A stretch of DNA of 27,544 nucleotides from an uncultured Lachnospiraceae bacterium. GTDB lineage: Bacteria; Bacillota; Clostridia; Lachnospirales; Lachnospiraceae. The position numbers and the translations under genes were made by a program. Shown here piece by piece: positions 8,107 through 14,122 of the stretch (the first letter of the stretch is position 1; each line of letters opens with the position of its first letter). The notes under the pieces were generated by a model. That model saw only the letters and a list, made by a program, of their open reading frames with translations. It did not search any database and was not told the origin of the DNA. The stretch lies in the NCBI GenBank assembly GCA_910588865.1, contig CAJUSJ010000053.1:1-27544 (forward strand). Reading direction: 5' to 3'.

Positions 8107-8191
8107 GGGGGAAAAGTTATTTTTACCCCTATAAATAGGGGGCCCAAAGTCACGTATCCCGCCCAGGCATATCATACATGACTTTTCCCCC
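8107..8191. promoter_or_regulatory. Nested, mutually exclusive inverted repeats in the sensor-kinase leader
   Basis: GGGGGAAAAGT (8107-8117) is the exact inverse of ACTTTTCCCCC (8181-8191). Inside lies CCCCTAT/ATAGGGG (8126-8132 and 8135-8141). On the minus strand the segment GGGGGAAAAGTCA (8191-8179) can pair either with TGACTTT plus CCCCC (8152-8146 and 8142-8138) or with ACTTTTCCCCC (8117-8107), not both. This is the layout of a switching RNA leader. It could instead be a protein operator or a small inverted-repeat element; no clear target duplication flanks it. Confidence 0.45.
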
Positions 8192-8204
8192 TGATAACAT
8201 ATAC

Positions 8205-8234
8205 ATATTACCACACTTTAGGGGAACAACACAA
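8205..8234 (-). promoter_or_regulatory. Probable promoter of the sensor kinase
   Basis: On the minus strand TTGTGT (8234-8229) and TAATAT (8210-8205) are 18 bp apart. Transcription would begin near 8198, just before the first arm of the inverted repeats, giving a leader of about 175 nt. Confidence 0.4.
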
Positions 8235-8263
8235 GATAAACATGAATTTTCACCTGTCTCTCT

Positions 8264-9760
8264 TTACTCCTCCTCCCCCCAGGCCAGGGCGCACCGCACT
8301 GCCCGTTTCCACCCTTTCAGTAGCCGGGCCCGCTTCTCCCCGTCCATCTTGCTCTCAAAATAACGGTCGATCTGCCAGTTCTTCACGATATCCTTTTTAT
8401 CCTTCCAGTAGCCCACCGCCAGTCCGGCCAGATAAGCCGCGCCCAGGGCGGTCGTCTCGATACACTGGGGCCTGGCGATCCTGGCGTTCAGAAGGTCTGC
8501 CTGGAACTGCATAAGGAAATCGTTGGCGCTGGCGCCTCCATCCACTTTCAGTTCCCTCATACGGATACCGGAATCCTGCTCCATGGCCTCTAAAAGGTCG
8601 CTGACCTGGTACGCCAGGGACTCCACTGTGGCCCGTATAAAATGTTCCTTGCTGGCACCTCTGGTCAGCCCCACAATGGTTCCTCTGGCATAGGGATTCC
8701 AGTAGGGAGCTCCCATGCCGGCGAACGCGGGAACCACATACACTCCTGCGGTGTCAGGCACAATGCCGCAGTACTCTTCTGTCTGGGAGGCGGTCCGGAT
8801 CATGCGCAGCTCGTCCCGAAGCCACTGGATCGCGGCCCCTGCCACAAACACGCTTCCCTCCAAAGCGTACTCCACATGATCGTCCATGCCAACGGCAATG
8901 GTGGTTAAAAGGCCATGGTCTGACTTAACCGCCTTCCTGCCAGTGTTCATCAGCATAAAACAGCCGGTTCCATATGTATTTTTTACATCGCCGGACTCAT
9001 AACAGCACTGTCCGAACAACGCGGCCTGCTGGTCTCCGGCGGCCCCGGCAATGGGCACTTCCCCGGCCAGAACCGAGTTGTGGGTATGGCCATAAACGCA
9101 GCTTGAGGGCTTCACCTCCGGCATCATGGAGGCGGGAATCTTAAAATAGTCCAGAAGCTCCTGATCCCAGCAAAGCTTATGGATGTCAAAGAGCATGGTT
9201 CTGGAAGCATTGGTGTAGTCGGTGACAAACATCTGCCCCTTTGTCAGGTTCCAGATCAGCCAGGTGTCCACGGTGCCGAAAAGCAGTTCCCCTCTATCGG
9301 CCCTCTCCCTTGCCCCGGGAACCTGCTCTAAGATCCAGGCGATCTTGCTGCCGGAAAAATAGGCGTCAGGAATCAGCCCTGTCTTGTCCCGCACCTTTTC
9401 CTCCAGCCCGTCTTCTTTCAGTTTATCGATCCTATCCGCTGTCCTGCGGCACTGCCACACGATAGCGTTGTACACCGGAACGCCTGTGGCCTTGTCCCAC
9501 ACAATGGTGGTCTCCCGCTGGTTGGTAATACCGATCGCGGCGATATCCTCCCCATGAGCCCCGATGTTGGCCATGGATGCCATCATCACACTGAACTGGG
9601 AGGACCAGATCTCCATAGGGTCATGCTCCACCCAGCCTGGTTCCGGGTAGATCTGGGTGAACTCCCTCTGGGCCACACTCTTTATTTCCCCCTTCTCGTC
9701 AAACAGAATACAGCGGGAACTGGTAGTCCCCTGGTCCAATGCCATCACATACTTTGCCAT
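8264..9760 (-). CDS. glpK: Glycerol kinase
   Basis: The 498-residue product phosphorylates glycerol with ATP to glycerol 3-phosphate in the cytoplasm. It is full length for the FGGY family, with the phosphate loop DQGTTSSR (9-16), ITNQRET (78-84), the FGTVDTWLIW segment (161-170), catalytic Asp243 in GAAGDQQAALFGQ, and APYWNPYARG (351-360). The start is chosen at MAKYVMALDQ because TAAGGAGG lies 6 bases upstream. The loop between VYG (222-224) and VPIAG seems shorter than in enterococcal enzymes that are phosphorylated by HPr, so that control may be missing; this is from memory of the family. No glpF or glpD is adjacent. A leader of some 250 bp contains two terminator-like structures. Confidence 0.96.
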   Translation of the reverse strand: MAKYVMALDQGTTSSRCILFDEKGEIKSVAQREFTQIYPEPGWVEHDPMEIWSSQFSVMMASMANIGAHGEDIAAIGITNQRETTIVWDKATGVPVYNAIVWQCRRTADRIDKLKEDGLEEKVRDKTGLIPDAYFSGSKIAWILEQVPGARERADRGELLFGTVDTWLIWNLTKGQMFVTDYTNASRTMLFDIHKLCWDQELLDYFKIPASMMPEVKPSSCVYGHTHNSVLAGEVPIAGAAGDQQAALFGQCCYESGDVKNTYGTGCFMLMNTGRKAVKSDHGLLTTIAVGMDDHVEYALEGSVFVAGAAIQWLRDELRMIRTASQTEEYCGIVPDTAGVYVVPAFAGMGAPYWNPYARGTIVGLTRGASKEHFIRATVESLAYQVSDLLEAMEQDSGIRMRELKVDGGASANDFLMQFQADLLNARIARPQCIETTALGAAYLAGLAVGYWKDKKDIVKNWQIDRYFESKMDGEKRARLLKGWKRAVRCALAWGEEE

Positions 9761-9798
9761 AAAAAACCTCCTTATGTAATTTGTGCTCCCCTGACGCG

Positions 9799-9841
9799 AA
9801 AAACCTTCCCAAGAATAAGCAAGCAGGGGAAGCCCTTCCCC
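9799..9841 (-). promoter_or_regulatory. Candidate terminator/antiterminator pair before glpK
   Basis: On the minus strand, GGGGAAG (9841-9835) can pair with CTTCCCC (9832-9826). Alternatively the latter can pair with GGGAAGG (9810-9804), which runs into TTTTT (9803-9799), about 40 bases before the ATG. The two pairings exclude each other, which is the classic attenuator layout. Clostridial and bacillary glp genes are known to use antitermination (GlpP), which fits, but no GlpP site was identified. Confidence 0.5.
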
Positions 9842-9853
9842 CACTCGCCGTGC

Positions 9854-9895
9854 CGGGGCGGGGCCGCTTTAGCGGCCATACTCCTCTCCGCCCCG
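9854..9895. repeat. GC-rich two-part hairpin in the glpK leader
   Basis: An outer stem CGGGGCGG/CCGCCCCG (9854-9861 and 9888-9895) encloses a perfect inner stem GGCCGCT/AGCGGCC (9862-9868 and 9871-9877), with 10 unpaired bases on one side. It would be very stable in RNA and lies between the two terminator-like structures. Confidence 0.6.
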
Positions 9896-9902
9896 TGTAC
9901 AC

Positions 9903-9944
9903 AAAAAAGCGGGGAATGATACGGAACCTCCGCACCAATTCCCC
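9903..9944 (-). terminator. Upstream terminator-like hairpin in the glpK leader
   Basis: On the minus strand GGGGAAT (9944-9938) pairs with ATTCCCC (9917-9911), with an inner CGGA/TCCG hairpin, and is followed by GC and TTTTTT (9908-9903). It lies about 145 bases before glpK, so it would cut the transcript early. Confidence 0.55.
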
Positions 9945-9962
9945 ACTCTCCATCTCTCTCGG

Positions 9963-9982
9963 TAGCGTTATCTTTAGCGTAA
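9963..9982. promoter_or_regulatory. Direct repeat, possible operator upstream of glpK
   Basis: TAGCGTTA (9963-9970) and TAGCGTAA (9975-9982) are spaced 12 bp start to start, about one helical turn. They lie where a weak minus-strand promoter could be (TTGTCC at 9999-9994, TAAAGA near 9977-9972). A regulator site is plausible but unproven. Confidence 0.25.
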
Positions 9983-10088
9983 CATATTTTGGGGACAAAC
10001 GCAACCGGGAAAAACTCAATGGTTGATGATATGCCATTAAGATGGGACAAACGGAATCGCTGCGTATTCAAGTATATTTTTTTATATT

Positions 10089-10104
10089 AAAAGATATATC
10101 TTTT
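10089..10104. promoter_or_regulatory. 16-bp perfect palindrome upstream of the PTS promoter
   Basis: AAAAGATATATCTTTT is a perfect palindrome 14 bp upstream of the -35 box at 10118. A further inverted pair, AAGTATAT (10070-10077) and ATATACTT (10140-10147), flanks it and overlaps the -10 box. The GntR/UTRA regulator encoded at the end of this gene group is the natural candidate to bind here; that is an inference. Confidence 0.4.
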
Positions 10105-10117
10105 TATCAAAAACACA

Positions 10118-10146
10118 TTGACTTTTATTGCTTAATCATATATACT
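10118..10146 (+). promoter_or_regulatory. Promoter of the PTS/GH1 genes
   Basis: TTGACT (10118-10123) and TATACT (10141-10146) are exactly 17 bp apart, in an AT-rich stretch 47 bp before the EIIC start. This is close to the vegetative consensus. Confidence 0.75.
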
Positions 10147-10192
10147 TAAATCAACTCATGAGGGAAAATAAATTTTAGGAGGGTACTTTAAG

Positions 10193-11512
10193 ATGAAGCT
10201 TTCTGACCAGTTAACAGAAAAAGCACTGATCTTTGCCAGCAAGGTTTCTTCACAAAAACATATGTGCGCCATCAAAAACGCTTTTACCTCATTAATGCCT
10301 GTCATCATCACAGGTTCCTTCTGCACCCTGATCACCAATGTGGTCTGCGCCACAGAGGGGAACGGCATCAGCCTTGGCAAGCTTCCGGGTATGCACTGGC
10401 TGTCCATGTTCACTGACTGGTTTAATGCCGCCAATTACGCGACCTTGAACTTCTTTACCGTGGCCGCTGTTGTTCTCATAGGCTTAGAGCTTGGAAAGCT
10501 GAATAAGCTCAACGGCTTTATGCCGGGTATTATCTCTCTGTGCTCCTTTATCAGCTGCCTTCCCACAGTGGTCCAGATCACCCATGACGATGTGGTCATT
10601 GATGTGGCCAATGTTCTGGGAAAGGATTATACGGCTGCAAGAGGTCTGTTTCTGGGTATCGTCATCGCCCTGGTGTCAGTGGAGATCTATACCAAGCTGG
10701 TAAACAGCGGTTTCCTCAAGATCACTATGCCGGACTCAGTCCCCAGCAATGTGGCGGGATCCTTCAATGTGCTGTTCCCATCCATGTTCACTGTCCTGAT
10801 CTGCGCGCTGTTTAATTTCTTCACCACCAAGGTCCTAGGGATGAGCCTGTACGAGATCATTTACACCTTCCTTCAGACCCCTCTTGAAAAGGTAATGCAG
10901 GGCCTTCCCGGCCTCCTGGTGCTGATGCTGGTGGCGCAGCTGTTCTGGGCCATCGGCATCCACGGCAACCAGATCATCAAACCTGTTCGGGATCCCCTCC
11001 TGAATGCGGCGATCCTGGCCAACACAGACTTAGTAGCCCAGGGTATCACCGATGCCTCCAGACTGAATATCATCAACATGTCCTTCTGGGATACTTATAT
11101 GTCCCTTGGAGGCTCCGGCTGCACCATCGGCCTGCTGATCGCGATTTTCCTGTTCTCAAAGAGAGGGGATTACCGGGCCATCGCCAAACTGGAAGTGGCA
11201 CCCGCCATTTTTGAGATCAATGAACCTATGACCTTCGGGCTTCCCATTGTGCTGAACCCGCTTTTGGTGGTTCCCTTTATCATCACGCCCCTGGTCACAG
11301 GTACCTTCGCCTACATCATGACAAAGATCGGTTTTGCCGGGGTCTGTGTCTACGCCATGCCGTGGACCACACCGCCTGTTTTAAGCGCCTGGCTCTCCAC
11401 AGGGGGAAGCATCGGAGCTATTATTACCCAGCTGATCTGCGTCGGGATATCCATTGCCATCTACATGCCTTTTGTGATCCTTGCCAACAAGGCGGAAGAG
11501 GCGGTAGGATAA
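10193..11512 (+). CDS. PTS EIIC permease, lactose/cellobiose family
   Basis: The 439-residue polytopic membrane protein brings in and phosphorylates a beta-linked disaccharide. The family (CelB/LacE EIIC) is shown by the N-terminus with VSSQKHMCAIKNAFTSLMP (residues 19-37), the IGIHGNQIIKPVRDP segment in the middle, GGSGCTIGLLIAIF, and EINEPMTFGLPIVLNPLL. The length is typical of a free EIIC. No EIIA or EIIB domain is fused, and none is encoded nearby, so those parts must be supplied from another locus. The ATG follows AGGAGGG by 10 bases. The next gene, a GH1 phospho-glycosidase, lies 40 bp downstream, so import and cleavage are coupled. The substrate is probably a beta-glucoside such as cellobiose, but this is not certain. 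Confidence 0.92.
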   Translation: MKLSDQLTEKALIFASKVSSQKHMCAIKNAFTSLMPVIITGSFCTLITNVVCATEGNGISLGKLPGMHWLSMFTDWFNAANYATLNFFTVAAVVLIGLELGKLNKLNGFMPGIISLCSFISCLPTVVQITHDDVVIDVANVLGKDYTAARGLFLGIVIALVSVEIYTKLVNSGFLKITMPDSVPSNVAGSFNVLFPSMFTVLICALFNFFTTKVLGMSLYEIIYTFLQTPLEKVMQGLPGLLVLMLVAQLFWAIGIHGNQIIKPVRDPLLNAAILANTDLVAQGITDASRLNIINMSFWDTYMSLGGSGCTIGLLIAIFLFSKRGDYRAIAKLEVAPAIFEINEPMTFGLPIVLNPLLVVPFIITPLVTGTFAYIMTKIGFAGVCVYAMPWTTPPVLSAWLSTGGSIGAIITQLICVGISIAIYMPFVILANKAEEAVG

Positions 11513-11552
11513 TGACATAATAAAAAACGGAACAAGGAAAGGAGAAAACGGT

Positions 11553-12986
11553 ATGACAGAAAAGGTAGTTCTTCCTGATGGCTTCTTTTTAGGAGCCGCC
11601 GCCAGTGCGTGGCAGACAGAGGGATGGAAAGGAAAGAAAGAAGGGCAGGATTCTTACATGGATGCCTGGTACAAGGAAAATCGGGATGTGTGGTATGAAG
11701 GCTACGGCCCCGCTGTGGCCACGGACTTTATAAGCCGCTATCAGGAAGATTTTTCTTATATGAAGGAAATCGGCTTAAACTGCTACCGCACCTCCTTAAA
11801 CTGGTCCCGTTTTCTCACTGACTATGAAAACGCGGTGGTAGATGAAGAGTATGCCTCCTACTATTCCAGCATGATCGACTCCTGCCTGGAACATGGGGTG
11901 GAGCCCATGATCTGCTTAGAACACTATGAGGTTCCCCAGATCCTTATGGAGCAATACGGCGGATGGAATTCCCGTCATGTGGTGGACCTGTTTGTAAAAT
12001 ACGCTTCCAGGGCTTTTGAGCGTTTTGGAGACCGGGTAAAATACTGGTTTGCCTTCAACGAGCCAGTGGTGGTTCAGACAAGAGTCTATTTAGATGGTCT
12101 CCGCTGGCCCTTCCACCAGGATTCCAGAGTCTGGATGCAGTGGAACTATCACAAGGCCCTGGCCACGGCGGCTGTCATGGATGCCTACAAAAAAAGCGGT
12201 GTCAAAGGCCCGGACTGTAAGTTTGGCACCATCATCAACGTGGAAACCGCCTACGCCAGAACCGATTCCCCTGATGACAAAAGCGCGGCTGACAAGTATG
12301 ATCTGTTTTACAACCGGATCTTTCTGGACCCAGCCATAAAGGGAAGCTATGAGGAGGGATTTTTTGACCTTCTTGACCGCCATCACATCCTTATGGACTA
12401 TGCCCCCGAGGACTTAGAGCTTATAAAAAACAACACCGTGGACTGGGTTGGCATTAACCTCTATCACCCCAACCGGGTCAAGGGCCGGATGACCGCCGCG
12501 CGGGAGGGCGCTCCATTTCATCCATCTTTTTATTATGAAGAATTCGATATGCCCGGCAAAAGGATGAACCCTTTCCGGGGGTGGGAGATCTACCCCAGGA
12601 TCATCTACGATTTCGCCATGCGGATGAGGGATGAGTACGGCAACAAGGAGTGGTTTGTAGCGGAAAATGGGATGGGTGTGCAGAATGAAGGGCAATACCG
12701 GGATAGCTCTGGCATGATCCAGGATGATTACCGGATTGATTTCTTCAAGCAGCATTTGTACTGGGCGGTGAAGGGTGTCCGGGATGGCTCCAACCTGAAA
12801 GGGTATATGAACTGGGCTTTCACAGACAACGTGTCACCCATGAACGCTTTCAAAAACCGGTACGGCCTGGTGGAGATTGACTTAGAACACAACCGGGACC
12901 GCCATCTGAAAAAATCCGCTTATTTTTTCCAAAGGCTCATAGCTGACCGCTGGTTTTCTTATGAGATGGATACGGAATATCGATAA
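11553..12986 (+). CDS. Glycoside hydrolase family 1, probable 6-phospho-beta-glycosidase
   Basis: The 477-residue cytoplasmic enzyme is full length for GH1. It starts DGFFLGAAASAWQTEG (sugar-binding Gln21), has the acid/base Glu170 in FAFNEP and the nucleophile Glu371 in VAENG. Near the end, DNVSPMNAFKNRYGLVEID has Ser428, Lys434 and Tyr437, close to the Ser-Lys-Tyr set that holds the 6-phosphate in LacG and BglA-type enzymes, though the lysine is displaced by one residue. The segment CLEHYEVP replaces the common TLYHWDLP of enzymes on plain glucosides. Together with the adjacent PTS EIIC this supports hydrolysis of a phosphorylated disaccharide to a hexose and a hexose 6-phosphate. AAAGGAG lies 8 bases before the ATG. 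Confidence 0.92.
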   Translation: MTEKVVLPDGFFLGAAASAWQTEGWKGKKEGQDSYMDAWYKENRDVWYEGYGPAVATDFISRYQEDFSYMKEIGLNCYRTSLNWSRFLTDYENAVVDEEYASYYSSMIDSCLEHGVEPMICLEHYEVPQILMEQYGGWNSRHVVDLFVKYASRAFERFGDRVKYWFAFNEPVVVQTRVYLDGLRWPFHQDSRVWMQWNYHKALATAAVMDAYKKSGVKGPDCKFGTIINVETAYARTDSPDDKSAADKYDLFYNRIFLDPAIKGSYEEGFFDLLDRHHILMDYAPEDLELIKNNTVDWVGINLYHPNRVKGRMTAAREGAPFHPSFYYEEFDMPGKRMNPFRGWEIYPRIIYDFAMRMRDEYGNKEWFVAENGMGVQNEGQYRDSSGMIQDDYRIDFFKQHLYWAVKGVRDGSNLKGYMNWAFTDNVSPMNAFKNRYGLVEIDLEHNRDRHLKKSAYFFQRLIADRWFSYEMDTEYR

Positions 12987-13018
12987 TTGACAGGTGCCGG
13001 GCACCGGGAAGGAAGCTT

Positions 13019-13273
13019 ATGAAAAAAGAAACGGAAACTCAGGCACATATCAGGCAGCTGCGCCAGCAGATCAACTCCCAAAACAGGGATGAGGCCCGTC
13101 CATTTACCGCTTACAAGATCATCACCTATGTCTGCACCCTGTTTTTCCCCCTGGTGCCCCTGGCCCTGTACCGCCTGTGGCGTCCGGGGACAGAGTTCTC
13201 CCGCCGTGAACAGGCTGTGTGGACAGCGGTGATCCTGTTTATCGCGGCATATGCCATTTATCTGGCCCTATAA
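13019..13273 (+). CDS. Small membrane protein with two transmembrane helices
   Basis: The 84-residue product has a charged N-terminus (residues 1-30, Glu/Gln/Arg-rich), a helix at about 33-52 (IITYVCTLFFPLVPLALY), a short basic loop, and a second helix at about 65-83 (AVWTAVILFIAAYAIYLAL). GGAAGG precedes the ATG. It lies 32 bp after the GH1 gene, with a small hairpin GGTGCC/GGCACC (12993-13005) between, and is probably part of the same transcript. I do not recognise the family and assign no function. Confidence 0.65.
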   Translation: MKKETETQAHIRQLRQQINSQNRDEARPFTAYKIITYVCTLFFPLVPLALYRLWRPGTEFSRREQAVWTAVILFIAAYAIYLAL

Positions 13274-13278
13274 CAGTA

Positions 13279-13307
13279 TTGTATTTTTTTCGGGTATCCT
13301 GTAAAAT
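13279..13307 (+). promoter_or_regulatory. Promoter of the GntR regulator gene
   Basis: TTGTAT (13279-13284) and TAAAAT (13302-13307) are 17 bp apart, about 80 bp before the regulator start. The regulator could therefore be made independently of the PTS transcript. Confidence 0.5.
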
Positions 13308-13386
13308 AGAAGGAACGCGGCGGCTGGGAGATTGCGGGATCTGGCCTGTCAGCCGCAAATGAAATGTACATTCAGGAGCCCATACC

Positions 13387-14094
13387 ATGACAAAATATGA
13401 AGTGATCAGCAGTGATATCCGAAAGAAAATACAAAACGGCACATTTCCCCTAAACAGCCAGCTCCCAACAGAACCAGAGCTGGGAGAACAGTACAATGTC
13501 AGCCGCATCACTGTGAAGAAGGCCATCGACCAGCTGGTGTCCGAAGGGCTTGTTATAAAGAAGCGGGGCTCCGGCACCTTTGTCAAAGGGCTTGCGGAGC
13601 TGCCAGGCACAGGGGAGCTGCCGCCCCAGGCCAGCGGCCTGTTTCAGACCCTGGACAAGTCCAGAATCAAATCCGACGTGGTCCTGTTTGAGATCATACC
13701 AGCCCAGGATGAGGTGGCCGGAAAGCTGAATATCCAGCCCGATGATTTTGTCTATCACATTATCCGGTACCGGTATGACCAAAGCTCCTGGCGCACCCTG
13801 GATTTCTGTTATATGCCTATCCTGCTGATCCCGGGCCTGAAGAAGGAGCATTTGTATCAGTCCATTTATGAATATATTGAGTCCAGCCTGGGGCTGAGGA
13901 TCCAGAGCGCCCACAGGGTGATCACTGCCCGGCGTCCGGATAAGTATGATAAAAAATATCTTGGCCTGAAGGATACGGACCCTGTGCTGTGCATCGAACA
14001 GGTGGGATATTTAGACAGCGGTATCCCTTTTGAGTACTCTACCCAGCACCACATTGGTGATGATTATGAATTTAAGACGGTCAGCCTTCGATGA
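13387..14094 (+). CDS. GntR family regulator with UTRA effector domain
   Basis: The 235-residue product has a winged helix (residues 3-67) with LPTEPELGEQYNVSRITVKK and the wing VIKKRGSGTFVKG, then a UTRA ligand-binding domain (about 85-230) with YHIIRYRYDQ, the LYQSIYEYIESSLGLRI helix, and a C-terminal EYSTQHHIGDDYEFKTVS. This is the HutC subfamily, whose members often repress sugar PTS genes and respond to the phosphorylated sugar. It closes the EIIC-GH1 group and is the likely regulator of that group. GGAG is about 8 bases before the ATG. It ends 28 bp from the convergent ATPase gene with no clear hairpin, only a T7 tract near 14115. Confidence 0.9.
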   Translation: MTKYEVISSDIRKKIQNGTFPLNSQLPTEPELGEQYNVSRITVKKAIDQLVSEGLVIKKRGSGTFVKGLAELPGTGELPPQASGLFQTLDKSRIKSDVVLFEIIPAQDEVAGKLNIQPDDFVYHIIRYRYDQSSWRTLDFCYMPILLIPGLKKEHLYQSIYEYIESSLGLRIQSAHRVITARRPDKYDKKYLGLKDTDPVLCIEQVGYLDSGIPFEYSTQHHIGDDYEFKTVSLR

Positions 14095-14122
14095 GAGCTG
14101 GCCGCCTTTGCCTGTTTTTTTC

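Noticed and set aside
8107..8191. Miniature inverted-repeat transposable element
   Set aside because: The 11-bp ends are perfect, but no target duplication flanks them and alternative pairings suggest an RNA leader. Not fully excluded.
9761..9844. N-terminal extension of glycerol kinase
   Set aside because: It would cover the strong AAGGAGG site and the attenuator, and FGGY kinases begin at the MAKYVMALDQ position.
9903..9982. T-box or glycine riboswitch before glpK
   Set aside because: No T-box GGTGGNACC core and no convincing glycine-aptamer core; gene function also does not fit.
14095..14122. Intrinsic terminator between the GntR gene and the ATPase
   Set aside because: There is a T7 tract, but only a very weak possible stem (GGC/GCC) before it.
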